Shown here piece after piece: positions 26,899 to 35,698 of a DNA stretch of 64,000 nucleotides (positions are counted from its first letter, which is position 1; every line of letters begins with the position of its first letter). Source of the stretch: Bacillus sp. FJAT-27264 (GTDB lineage Bacteria; Bacillota; Bacilli; Paenibacillales; Paenibacillaceae). The position numbers and the translations under genes are program-made. Under the pieces are notes generated by a model. That model made no database searches and was not told the DNA's origin. It saw nothing but the letters and a program-made list of their open reading frames with translations. The DNA lies in NCBI RefSeq assembly GCF_001682855.1, contig NZ_MAQW01000032.1:62001-126000 (forward strand), given 5' to 3'.

Positions 26899-27020
26899 AA
26901 CATCAACTCCTCTATTCAAAGTATTCTATTATAAGGGATGATATGGTTCAACTATAAGATTACGCCACTTTCATTATCGAGATTGTGAGACAGAGATGGC
27001 AGAATGTAAATCAATTGGCA

Positions 27021-27044
27021 AAAAAAAGCACCCCAATCGGGTGC
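27021..27044 (-). terminator. Terminator of the diguanylate cyclase gene
   Basis: On the reverse strand GCACCC pairs with GGGTGC and is followed by seven Ts. Confidence 0.85.
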
Positions 27045-27146
27045 CTTTCAATTGTGCACTTTTGCCGAGATTCGCGGCGTCGATGAATGCTTCCATTGTT
27101 TGACTGTCTCGGTGACCCTCTTAATGGGGTAGCTGTATAACTGAAA

Positions 27147-28235
27147 TCACACTACCAGCTCATCTTTAATAGCAACTCTATTAGTACCGTTAGTCTTGGC
27201 GAGATACATTGATTGGTCTGCTACGCGAATGAGATCGAGTTCCGTCATGCCCTCCACCCATAACGTACAGCCGACACTGGTGGTCATCGGTAGTTGAAGC
27301 TCCTTAATCATCATCGGTGACTCTAGTTGCCCGATCAAACGCTTAGCAACCTGCACCAAGTCGTCGTAGCCGTTTTGCAGCCATGCTGCCACCAGGAATT
27401 CATCGCCGCCAACGCGTGCGAGAAGATCGGACTCACGAACGGCTTGCTTGATGCGATCCGCGAACTCTACAAGTACAAGATCACCGACTTCATGTCCGTA
27501 AGTGTCGTTGCATTGCTTGAATTTATTCAAATCGAGGTAGAATACCCCGAATGAGCCTTCTTGGCAACTAGCCCGATTAATCCAGCCTTGGATGCGAGCG
27601 CTAAATCCTCTACGATTCAACAGGCCCGTCAAAATGTCACGCTCTGTCAATTGAATAAGCTCGATCTCTAGTTCTTTACGTTTTTCGATCTCGGCTCTTA
27701 ATTGAATCAATAATTGCTCATAATCGTTAAGAATACGAATTTTGTCGTCGTAGTTGATTTGTTTACCTAACTCTGAGCCTAGGGCGAGCGATAATAATTG
27801 TAGCGTTTCAATATCGCGGTCAGAGAAAGCGTCGGAGCGACCGGAGATGACCTTCAATACGCCGACGGCAGTGCTGGAGTCAAACAGGGGTACGCAGACC
27901 ATGCTCCGTGCGCCGACTTTCATAGTAGCTGCCTTGTCGACACGATCGTCCTGCTGTGTATCCGGCGAATACAAAATTTCTTTCTCTGTCACGCACAAAC
28001 CCGACAAGCTGCCGTGCTTTTTTATTCGAATTCCAAGATGAGGCTGCAGGGTACCGCTGACAGCGGCATAAACCATTTCATCGTCCGCCAGCATTTCTAT
28101 GGTAGAACCGTCGGCATCGGTTAATAGGCACATCCGATCGCAGATGGTCTGCATAAACAACTTCAAATCAAAGTTAGATAACAGCATCTGCTGTTGGACT
28201 TCCATTAAAACTTTTAGGCGATGGTTTTCAAGCAT
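27147..28235 (-). CDS. GAF-GGDEF diguanylate cyclase
   Basis: The 362-residue soluble protein has a GAF sensor domain (about residues 20-165), a short coiled coil, and a GGDEF domain (about 195-360) with an intact ARVGGDEF active site and the usual DILTGLLNRRGF start. It should make cyclic di-GMP from two GTP. An RxxD inhibitory site is not obvious before the GGDEF loop, though RESDLLARVGGDEF gives an RESD four residues earlier, the canonical position. The GAF domain presumably binds a small ligand or senses redox state. Start ATG 28235 follows GGAGGAATTGGG. No EAL partner is nearby. Confidence 0.92.
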   Translation of the reverse strand: MLENHRLKVLMEVQQQMLLSNFDLKLFMQTICDRMCLLTDADGSTIEMLADDEMVYAAVSGTLQPHLGIRIKKHGSLSGLCVTEKEILYSPDTQQDDRVDKAATMKVGARSMVCVPLFDSSTAVGVLKVISGRSDAFSDRDIETLQLLSLALGSELGKQINYDDKIRILNDYEQLLIQLRAEIEKRKELEIELIQLTERDILTGLLNRRGFSARIQGWINRASCQEGSFGVFYLDLNKFKQCNDTYGHEVGDLVLVEFADRIKQAVRESDLLARVGGDEFLVAAWLQNGYDDLVQVAKRLIGQLESPMMIKELQLPMTTSVGCTLWVEGMTELDLIRVADQSMYLAKTNGTNRVAIKDELVV

Positions 28236-28519
28236 CTTCCCAATTCCTCCATGCTATGCGTAGTAATTATTCATCATGATTAGATAATATGCTAGCACGT
28301 TTAATACAGTTTGTCAGCCAAGCCTAAGCTTGACGGTAAGCTGGGATCGCTGCATCTTTCCGCGATGTTTAGTGAAGAAATCATGTGTTGAGGTCTTATC
28401 CCGCTCGTTACTGCAGATAACTCCGTTCATTTTGTGTCATATGACATTATGACACTGGCGGATTTGACATCAAGATCCTTAAAATACATCTACTACTTGG
28501 AAAGGATGTGGGCTCTTTG

Positions 28520-29101
28520 ATGGCCAGAACCGTCGTTAGCTTTATTCAAAACGGCTATTTCCTGCTGCTTACTTTCGTCACAGGAATGTTTTACTTCAGC
28601 TTTTATCTGGTCGCTCTAACCTTGGGCTTGAGCCTTTCGTTTACTGTCGTGGGCGTTCCTCTCCTGACACACGTTTTGCGGACGACGACCGCCTTCCTGC
28701 AATTTGAACGAGTACAGACCAAGATCTACACGGACATTACCACCGAGCCTTGCGTTAAATCCGCGAGCCCCGATGTGTCGGGCTGGCTTCAAGCGAAAAA
28801 GGAGCTGCTGAACGTACGCAACTGGATCGCAATTGGCTGGCTGCTGTTGAAATTCCCGATAGGGATTTTAAGTCTGATCAGTGCGGTCTTGCTGTACGCA
28901 GCGCCGCTTGTATTGATTGCGACCCCATTCCTCTATCGGTTTATCAACCTTTCCTTTATGGGGGTAGATAGTATTACCAAAGCCGTGATGGTGTCGGCCA
29001 TAGGAGTCGTATTGATGATGGTGAGCTATAGGCTTGTGGGCCGCTTGGCGTACTTGATAGGCGGCTACACGCGTCTGATGATCAAGCATGTGAACCGGTA
29101 G
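28520..29101 (+). CDS. Membrane 'putative sensor' domain protein
   Basis: About 193 residues with four predicted membrane helices: two N-terminal (LLLTFVTGMFYFSFYLVALT; FTVVGVPLLTHVLRT) and two C-terminal. Together they flank a cytoplasmic stretch near 60-110. This matches the 'putative sensor' module that in many Gram-positives forms the N-terminus of NarL-type sensor kinases. Here it is a separate gene just before a kinase-regulator fusion gene and is probably its signal-input partner. The start is ambiguous: GTG 28508 sits too close to AAAGGA, and TTG 28517 or ATG 28520 are better spaced. Confidence 0.7.
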   Translation: MARTVVSFIQNGYFLLLTFVTGMFYFSFYLVALTLGLSLSFTVVGVPLLTHVLRTTTAFLQFERVQTKIYTDITTEPCVKSASPDVSGWLQAKKELLNVRNWIAIGWLLLKFPIGILSLISAVLLYAAPLVLIATPFLYRFINLSFMGVDSITKAVMVSAIGVVLMMVSYRLVGRLAYLIGGYTRLMIKHVNR

Positions 29102-29207
29102 ACGCTACGCCCGGATTTGCCTCGTATGCCGCCCGATGGTAGTTTACTCTATAGCGGTTTACTCAATACTAATTACGTAATGTCATACTGAAGGTCGTTA
29201 GGGGTTG

Positions 29208-31016
29208 ATGGTTTTGTTCGATATGGTCAAGCGATGGTACTGGTACGACTGGCTCATGTTCATAATCCGTCTGATATGCAGCATTTCTCTCGTATTTACG
29301 ACTGTAGAGCTGAAAGAATATTTTACACTGCCGATAGTGGTCCTTATGCTGTGGCAGCTGATTGCTTTTTCCGTCCCATGGCTTTGCTTGCAGCTCGATT
29401 ATAAATACTACCTTTTTACCGAAATCGTGATCTCGGGCGGGTTGTGTTTGTATCTGGCTGCATTTTTTCCGCAAGCCTACTTCTCATTCCTGCTGTATGC
29501 CTTTTTAATTGCTGCCCACAGCGCGCAAAGGACTTATCTCTGGTCAGGGTCTGTATCCATATTGCTCCTGCCCGCCATAATCAAGCTGTTTGCAGAGCAG
29601 AGTGAATACTGGGTCATGGCCGTTCACATCGGGCTGGCGTATGTCTTCGGATTCTCCTTCCATTTACTGGCCCTCAATTCTCGTCAAGGCGAAATTATCC
29701 GCGACCAAAATGCGGTGCTGGAGCAGTACCTGTCCCAAATCGAGCGCATCACGCTTGCCGAAGAGCGGAACCGGCTCTCCAAAGAGCTTCACGATACCGT
29801 CGGCCATGCCTACACTTCGCTCATTATGGGATTGGAAACGTTGCGTCCCGAGCTGACAACGGATACAGGGACGGAAAGGCTCGAATCCCTCTTGAACCTG
29901 GGCCGCCAAAATATGGAGGAAGTCAGAAGCTACGTGCATCAAATCGAATCGCCGCATGAGGCGCTCCCGCTGCTTCAGTCTTTGAGGAAGCTGGCGGAGG
30001 AGTTTCAGGAGCATGCCAAGGTGACGGTTCGTTTTCATGCCTACGGGGAGGAATACCCTGTAACGAAGCAAGCGAAGACAGCACTCTATCGCTGCCTGCA
30101 AGAGTCGTTGACGAATGCTGTGCGTCATGGAAACTCGACAGAGATTAAGGTATCCGTGCAATTTGAACCCCAGCAGACGAGACTTGAAATTCAAGATAAC
30201 GGCCGCGGGATGGAGCAGGGGAGAGAGGGCTTCGGCCTCAGTGCCATGAAGGAGCGGGCGATGAACTTGCAAGGCCATGTGGCCGTCTATACGGAGCCGG
30301 GAGAAGGCACTCTGGTAACTTGTACGCTGCCCAGACAAACGGAGCTTAAGGATGAAGTCATTCGCCTGTTGGTCGTCGATGACCAGCCCTTTATCCGTGA
30401 AAGCCTGCGGACTCTGCTGGAGGAGCAGCAGGATTTGCAGGTTGTTGGAACGGCAGAGGATGGCGAGCAAGCAATCGAGCTGTGCAGGCAGGTTCAGCCG
30501 CAGCTGGTGCTTATGGATCTGGAAATGCCGAATATGGATGGAATCGCCGCATCTCGTACGATAAAAGAATTGTGGCCCGATATCCGCATTCTGATTCTCA
30601 CCACGTTCGAGGATACCAGACAGGCTCTCGAGGCGATGCGAAGCGGGGTGGACGGATACTTGTTGAAGTCCATGCAGCCGTTAGAGCTGGCTGAAACGAT
30701 ACGCACCGTCTACCGCGGGGGTACGCTGATCGACCAGGGCATGTCGCACAAGTTGTTTGCCCAACTGGAAGCGGACAATAGCGGGGATGATCCTTCGCCA
30801 GTCAAAGAAGCGTCATCGGCCTATGAGTTAACGCCGCGGGAGCTTGAAATTTTACAGTTCGTCTCCAAAGGGCTGCGATATAAAAGCATTGCTTCCAAGT
30901 TGTATTTATCCGATGGTACGGTTCGAAACTATGCATCATCGGCTTATATGAAGCTGGGGGTCCGCAACCGGGAGGAAGCGGTGCAAAAAGCCAGGGAGGC
31001 TGGGCTTCTGGAATAA
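29208..31016 (+). CDS. Histidine kinase fused to NarL-type response regulator
   Basis: One 602-residue polypeptide holds a complete two-component system. It has about five membrane helices (residues 15-155), a HisKA_3 dimerisation domain with ELHDTVGHAYTS (His near 195), and a HATPase (CLQESLTNAVRHGN, DNGRGM, GFGLSAMKER). Then come a receiver (LLVVDDQPF, MDLEMPNMDG with Asp near 437) and a LuxR/NarL helix-turn-helix (LTPRELEILQFVSKGLRYKSI) at 540-602. Kinase and regulator are normally separate genes in this family. Here they join near residue 383 with no stop. Either this is a membrane-tethered regulator, or a small indel merged two overlapping genes. The sensor-domain gene lies 106 bases upstream. 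Confidence 0.88.
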   Translation: MVLFDMVKRWYWYDWLMFIIRLICSISLVFTTVELKEYFTLPIVVLMLWQLIAFSVPWLCLQLDYKYYLFTEIVISGGLCLYLAAFFPQAYFSFLLYAFLIAAHSAQRTYLWSGSVSILLLPAIIKLFAEQSEYWVMAVHIGLAYVFGFSFHLLALNSRQGEIIRDQNAVLEQYLSQIERITLAEERNRLSKELHDTVGHAYTSLIMGLETLRPELTTDTGTERLESLLNLGRQNMEEVRSYVHQIESPHEALPLLQSLRKLAEEFQEHAKVTVRFHAYGEEYPVTKQAKTALYRCLQESLTNAVRHGNSTEIKVSVQFEPQQTRLEIQDNGRGMEQGREGFGLSAMKERAMNLQGHVAVYTEPGEGTLVTCTLPRQTELKDEVIRLLVVDDQPFIRESLRTLLEEQQDLQVVGTAEDGEQAIELCRQVQPQLVLMDLEMPNMDGIAASRTIKELWPDIRILILTTFEDTRQALEAMRSGVDGYLLKSMQPLELAETIRTVYRGGTLIDQGMSHKLFAQLEADNSGDDPSPVKEASSAYELTPRELEILQFVSKGLRYKSIASKLYLSDGTVRNYASSAYMKLGVRNREEAVQKAREAGLLE

Positions 31017-31037
31017 CCCCTAAGTTATGTATTATGG

Positions 31038-31089
31038 TGGCGGATGCCGGCATACGGAGTGATTGTGCTTCGTATGTCGGCATCCGCCA
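31038..31089. terminator. Bidirectional terminator between convergent genes
   Basis: TGGCGGATGCCGGCATACG pairs with CGTATG-CGGCATCCGCCA, a stem of about 19 pairs with one mismatch. It lies between the stop of the kinase fusion (31016) and that of the serine hydrolase gene (31143). Confidence 0.85.
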
Positions 31090-31142
31090 TTTAGATTTTT
31101 AAAGGCCGTTTTTTACTTATTTAGAATTAGGGTTTACGTGCA

Positions 31143-33200
31143 TTACCGTTTGGCAATTGGCAATGTGTAGTAATCAAATGCCAGATCCAATAAGGCACTG
31201 GCTTCCTGCCGCTTCAGTAGCTGCTTGGAGCGGAAGTTAATGGAGCCGTCCGAATTGATCTTGGTATCCGGGTCCATAATGCCTTGGGATACTAGGGTTG
31301 TGATGGCTTTAACCGCCCAAGCATCCGTTTCGCCACGCAATGTAACCTTGGATCCAGGCTCAGCTTGTCTCAGGTTTTGGATCATAACTGCCGCCATCTC
31401 TCTAGTGATAGGAGAATTAGGTTTATAATTAGGCACTCCGGACAACATCTGCTTCTTGTTGGGTTCAATCGTATCAGGCATGCTTTCCCAGCCATGGGCG
31501 TGTAGCAGCAACGCTGAGAACTCACTCTGAGTTAACTTTCCATTCGGATCGAAGCGGGTAGCTGTCTTTCCGTTCATGATTTTTAAGGCACGGAGATTTT
31601 GAATATAAGGCGCATACTTGCTGCCAGCCGGTACATCAGTGAATGGCAAATCTCTATTTACTTTTTGTGCATAACCTACGTAGTGCGGAAGTGCCATGTA
31701 ATAGAAATAGGTGATTTTGCCGGCCCCATTTTTTTGAAAGGCTACTTTATTGCCGGCTTCATCCTCAAAGAGTAACGGGTGGATCATTTTCAGCGTACTC
31801 TTGCCCAGATCTCCTGTCTCCGTAAACAATTTTCCGTTTGAATAGGAAACGAGGGTCCGCATGGATCCAAGACGCGTGTTTTGGTACAATCCCACGTAGT
31901 CCTTGGCCTGCTGCTCACTGATTGCCGAATAGGATGACTTTGGAGCCGCTTCTTTTCTAGGATAATAATGATTCATAAATTCCTCGTACACGTCGAGACT
32001 CATCATGGAATCGTTATTGTAGGACATGTAGAACGCTGTATTTTTCTCCGGCAGAAGAACAATCAAGGAAGAATGACCGGTCACATTTCCCCCTTTGATA
32101 ACTACATGTTGACCATTCATCTTCTCTTTGAAGTAGCCTTCGAATCCGATGGTTGTGACAGGGATATCTTTGTCAGGGAACACCTGATAGGTGTGCATTT
32201 GCTCAATGCTCTTGGCACTTAAGATTTGTTTGCCTTCATATGTTCCGTTGTTCAGATGCATCATAAGGTACTTCACCATGTCATCTGCGTTGGATACCAT
32301 GCCGCCGCTAGGCCGATCGGTTGGTATGAATCCCTCCAAGGGGATTAGCTTGCCTTTAGGATCATAATGGGCAGCCATTCTGCTAAGCAGTTCGGGTTTA
32401 AACCGCACATTCGTCGAGTTCATGCCCAGCGGCTTGAAAATATTGTCCTCCATATACTGGGCGTATGATGTGCCCGCTACTTGCCCTACCGCATACCCAG
32501 CTAGTGTGAACCCAAAATTATCGTAGGTGTACGCTTCCCCCGGAGGTCTGACCACCGTCGGCATATTCGCTTCAAGAGCTTCCTTCATCGGGTAGAATTG
32601 CTTCACATATTCCGGCTTCGATCCCGAGAGGATATCCGGTTTGTCAAAGCCGCTGGTATACGTAAGCAGATCGTACATTGTCAGTTTTTTGCCTGTTTTA
32701 TTCGGTACCTTCATCCCTCCCAGGTATTCCTGGATATCGTGATGCAAATCAATTTTCCCCTTATCGACCAGCTGCATCGCTGCCAATGCCGTGAACTGCT
32801 TCGTCACAGAACCAATTTGGAAAACGGTGCTGCTGTCTACCGGAATTTTATTTTCCCTGTCGGCATAACCGTACCCCTTGCTTAATAGCACTTTACCATT
32901 CGAAACAACCGCGAAATTAGAACCAACCGTATTATACTTTTTCATCGCATCCGCAAAAACGCCATCTGCAAAGGTCTCCAGTTCCTTGGCATCCCGCGGT
33001 CCCTCTAGTTGTTTGGCATCCTGCGGCGCCTTCAGGCTGGTAACCTCAGATGTAACTGGCGGGGGAGTCTGTGGGGTATTGGCTGCGTTCCCTACTCCCG
33101 TACAAGCGTTAATGACCGTACCCGTTAACACCAGAACAGTTAATAGTAGAACTGCGCGATTCTTACGAATCCATTTCTTCGTATTCTTGGTATTCTTCAT
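31143..33200 (-). CDS. Surface serine hydrolase (class C beta-lactamase fold) with SLH domains
   Basis: The 685-residue product starts with a secretion signal ending VINAC, a plausible lipobox (Cys 33). The class C beta-lactamase/PBP4-star fold follows at about 75-430. It has the nucleophile motif SVTK (Ser 131, Lys 134), YDN near 226 in place of YxN, and GHS near 375 in the KTG-like position. A linker domain follows, then degenerate SLH domains at about 500-680 (FTDVPAGSKYAPYI). Likely role is hydrolysis of a cell-wall peptide or ester at the surface; resistance to beta-lactams cannot be assumed. The start follows AAGGAG. Confidence 0.88.
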   Translation of the reverse strand: MKNTKNTKKWIRKNRAVLLLTVLVLTGTVINACTGVGNAANTPQTPPPVTSEVTSLKAPQDAKQLEGPRDAKELETFADGVFADAMKKYNTVGSNFAVVSNGKVLLSKGYGYADRENKIPVDSSTVFQIGSVTKQFTALAAMQLVDKGKIDLHHDIQEYLGGMKVPNKTGKKLTMYDLLTYTSGFDKPDILSGSKPEYVKQFYPMKEALEANMPTVVRPPGEAYTYDNFGFTLAGYAVGQVAGTSYAQYMEDNIFKPLGMNSTNVRFKPELLSRMAAHYDPKGKLIPLEGFIPTDRPSGGMVSNADDMVKYLMMHLNNGTYEGKQILSAKSIEQMHTYQVFPDKDIPVTTIGFEGYFKEKMNGQHVVIKGGNVTGHSSLIVLLPEKNTAFYMSYNNDSMMSLDVYEEFMNHYYPRKEAAPKSSYSAISEQQAKDYVGLYQNTRLGSMRTLVSYSNGKLFTETGDLGKSTLKMIHPLLFEDEAGNKVAFQKNGAGKITYFYYMALPHYVGYAQKVNRDLPFTDVPAGSKYAPYIQNLRALKIMNGKTATRFDPNGKLTQSEFSALLLHAHGWESMPDTIEPNKKQMLSGVPNYKPNSPITREMAAVMIQNLRQAEPGSKVTLRGETDAWAVKAITTLVSQGIMDPDTKINSDGSINFRSKQLLKRQEASALLDLAFDYYTLPIAKR

Positions 33201-33444
33201 AAATGATATCTCCTTAACTATTGGATTTGCCTTTTAATCATCGGCTGAGCCCAGTATCGCAAAGGAGTTGTCACACCAACAAGTTGCATTTCGTCATCTA
33301 TGACATCCAGCTGCTTTGAAAGCGTCATGTGACAATTCGGCACTAGGTTCTTTGACAAGAGAGGCATTAGGATACCTGAAAGGGCGATGAATCATCCAGG
33401 AGACGAGGACAGTCTTCCTTGCCCAAAGCCATTAGAACTGGAGT

Positions 33445-33990
33445 GTGGACATCATCGCTTTCTTACAAGATATCGTTATCCAGTACGGTTACATTGCCAT
33501 CTTTCTATGCCTTGCGCTTGGTATTATTGGTTTGCCTGTGCCTGATGAGTTTCTCATGACGATTGTTGGCTATCTTTCTTCCATTGGGCTGCTTTATTTT
33601 CCGATATCCCTTGTGGTCAGCGTCCTTGGGGCTATGAGTGGCATGTTGTGTAGTTATGCCCTTGGGCGGAAGTTCGGCAAGCCGTTGCTGTGGAAGTATG
33701 GAAAATGGGTCAGACTCACGACCAAAAGGTTAGAAAAAACAGAGAGCTGGTTTCAGCGCTACGGCCCCTGGGCGATATGCATCGGCTACTATATTCCAGG
33801 GTTCCGCTATCTGACTTGTTATCTGGCAGGGATAAGCGCCATGAACCCACGGAAATATATACTCTACTCGGGCCTCGGAGCTCTATGCTGGTGTGCGATT
33901 TTTATTTCAATTGGGTATTTTCTGGGGGGAACTATTGATTTTTCGAATGATCATGGTTCTTTTTTTTGGTTGTTTTTCTCCAGGGAATAG
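33445..33990 (+). CDS. DedA family membrane protein, shortened C-terminus
   Basis: The 181-residue product shows the DedA/SNARE-associated fold: early PVPDEFLMTIVGYL, the central FG-KPLLWKYGKW region, RYGPWAICIGYYIPGFRY and LAGISAMNPRKYILYSGLGA. DedA proteins are proton-linked membrane proteins, some of them undecaprenyl-phosphate or lipid translocases. The last 20-30 residues expected for the family are replaced by a short WLFFSRE tail, suggesting truncation or a frameshift near 33950. The GTG start has a GGAG motif only two bases away, so the true start is unsure. Confidence 0.75.
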   Translation: MDIIAFLQDIVIQYGYIAIFLCLALGIIGLPVPDEFLMTIVGYLSSIGLLYFPISLVVSVLGAMSGMLCSYALGRKFGKPLLWKYGKWVRLTTKRLEKTESWFQRYGPWAICIGYYIPGFRYLTCYLAGISAMNPRKYILYSGLGALCWCAIFISIGYFLGGTIDFSNDHGSFFWLFFSRE

Positions 33991-34075
33991 TGGGCTCTCA
34001 AAAGAGCTAAATACTTGGCAGCAAAAGATGTAGATGATGTAGTCAGCTTTCCTTAAGAAAGGAAGGGCCATACGC

Positions 34076-34576
34076 TTGAATAAGCTGGATTTTCAGGACA
34101 AAATCGAACTGTTGCGCGGCGAGTTACACGATTTGGCGGATAGATCAGGAATTACTTCAGGAGTAGTTCTGTTGAAGTCTCAAGAGTTGGACAAGCTGCT
34201 GAATGAGTACAGCCTGATGTTGGGGTTTGATGTTCAAAGATTAAATACATGGAAGTACGAATCAGAGGACACTATTAAGAAATTCATAGATGACGGTTCG
34301 AAGAGTCAGATAGATCAATACGATAAATTCCTCGAGGTTATTCAAGCGAAAAGTGGAATTTACTCTATTAGAGAAGGGATAAATAGGAATACAATAATTC
34401 AATCTGTATTACTGTCTATTGTTATGGCAAGTGTTGCAACAAATATGGCCCCTAATACAAAGGTATTCTTTACCGAAAAAATTGAAAGAGTAGCTCAAGA
34501 CCTCGGAATAAATTTTGATGATATTATTTACTTCACAAGATATGAATCTAAGTTTTTTGAAATACTTGAATCCTGA
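34076..34576 (+). CDS. Spo0E-like phosphatase domain with C-terminal extension
   Basis: Residues about 5-50 match the Spo0E-like aspartyl-phosphate phosphatase helical hairpin, including the signature SQELDKLLNEY. These phosphatases dephosphorylate Spo0A and delay sporulation. Typical members have 50-90 residues; this one has 166. The extra 110 include a hydrophobic stretch (TIIQSVLLSIVMASVATNMA) and a charged end, of no recognised family. TTG is the start, well placed behind AAAGGAAGGG. A terminator follows at 34684. Confidence 0.75.
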   Translation: MNKLDFQDKIELLRGELHDLADRSGITSGVVLLKSQELDKLLNEYSLMLGFDVQRLNTWKYESEDTIKKFIDDGSKSQIDQYDKFLEVIQAKSGIYSIREGINRNTIIQSVLLSIVMASVATNMAPNTKVFFTEKIERVAQDLGINFDDIIYFTRYESKFFEILES

Positions 34577-34683
34577 GCATTAAAATAGCTGATTAAATCT
34601 AATCACACAAAAAAATGATAGTTTTCATCATGTTAATCGGGCTGTAAACTATCAATATAAACTTCCGAAATTTTCAAACTCAT

Positions 34684-34717
34684 AAGCCTTTTCCTCTTGC
34701 GGAATGGGCTTTTTTTA
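34684..34717 (+). terminator. Terminator after the Spo0E-like gene
   Basis: AAGCC-TTCC pairs with GGAA-GGCTT over a short loop, followed by seven Ts. Confidence 0.75.
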
Positions 34718-34745
34718 TTTTCATTACGAGAGGATGAGAAGCAAA

Positions 34746-34946
34746 ATGGCTAACAGTCGAGGAGCGCACCAGATTGAAGATGAGATTAAACAATCAGCAG
34801 AGAAATTGCAAGAGATTGAGGAAAGAATTGATTTATATTCGGCTAAAGCAAGGGAACTCCGACATATGACTTATAAACTTCAAACTGGTGAGGGACACCC
34901 TGATAATCCCTTGGTAAACTCTATGATAAGCCAATCCTTTTCCTAA
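34746..34946 (+). CDS. Small coiled-coil hypothetical protein, 66 residues
   Basis: From the ATG at 34746 (GAGAGG about 10 bases upstream) the peptide is strongly helical and charged with heptad-like spacing (IEDEIKQSAEKLQEIEERI). It resembles small regulatory coiled-coil proteins but belongs to no family that I recognise. In-frame ATGs at 34704 and 34734 are less likely because the first lies within the terminator. Confidence 0.45.
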   Translation: MANSRGAHQIEDEIKQSAEKLQEIEERIDLYSAKARELRHMTYKLQTGEGHPDNPLVNSMISQSFS

Positions 34947-35001
34947 GTGGCAACACTGAACGGGATCAGCGTCTAATCTCACTGTAGGCTGGCGGGGACG
35001 A

Positions 35002-35159
35002 TTATTTGGTCAAGCTCTTTTGTAGCTGATCATTGGCAAGAAACGCGAGACATTGCTCCCCATTACTGGCTTGCAGAGCTTCGAAGCCCTCAGCTTCAAA
35101 AAAATACGCAGCATGTCCTGAATTTTTTGATCATCATCTAACGACAAAATTGTGGTCAA
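35002..35159 (-). pseudogene. Fragment of a response regulator receiver domain
   Basis: On the reverse strand a TTG at 35159 behind a GGAAGCAGG-like site starts LTTILSLDDDQKIQDMLRIF, the acidic pocket and helix 1 of a receiver domain. A one-base shift near 35100 then gives FFEAEGFEALQASNGEQCLA, the following strand and helix, up to a stop at 35002. The phosphorylated Asp and the rest of the domain are missing. This is a decayed remnant. Confidence 0.6.
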
Positions 35160-35698
35160 TCCAGCCTGCTTCCCTACACGGCTGATTTAGGTTGCAATCC
35201 ATCAGCTCTATGTGCTCTAATTTTCCCCATATTATCAGCTGCCGCCAGTCTAGGCAATAGCTATATGCAGCTCCTATTTATACTTGTCGTTACAGATAGC
35301 GCGGGGAACCGTATATAGTAACATTAAAAAATTTATTGGGTTAGTTTGTCTTGCCATACATTCACCCTGTTCCTACTCAACGTAATAAATGATAATTACT
35401 ATAAGGTTTCAGTAAAAAGGAGATTAAGCTTAGAGTAAATATGCTCAAGCTTCCGGAGCCCTTCTCGAAGCTAGCACCGTAAGCGATGGATATTAGAATA
35501 GTGAGTTAATTAAGATGATTTAGAGAACTCTTTAAATTAAAAAAAGAACTAATAACTATAAAATTAAAGAGGATATATAAGACCCAGTAGTAATAGTAAG
35601 TAAGAATTCACAAATACATGCGGATGATGAACTATTAGATAAAACGGTAGGTGAAACTACTGTAAGAATATAAAATTGTAGAGGTGGAATTAGATTAT
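35160..35698. other. Intergenic region containing repeat copy 5
   Basis: No intact gene is seen. Apart from repeat copy 5, the stretch 35400-35698 is very AT-rich and includes the leader of the HEPN gene. Confidence 0.4.
35306..35322 (+). repeat. rlmH-end repeat copy 5, degenerate
   Basis: GAACCGTAT-ATAGTAAC matches copy 3 if two to three bases are deleted inside the core. The upstream arm CTTGTCGTTACAGATAGCG is nearly the same as that of copy 2, which supports common origin despite the damaged core. Confidence 0.65.

Noticed and set aside
31143..33200. Serine hydrolase as an antibiotic-resistance beta-lactamase
   Set aside because: The class C fold with SVTK and YDN motifs also fits many peptidases and esterases, and the SLH anchors point to a surface cell-wall role; resistance cannot be inferred.
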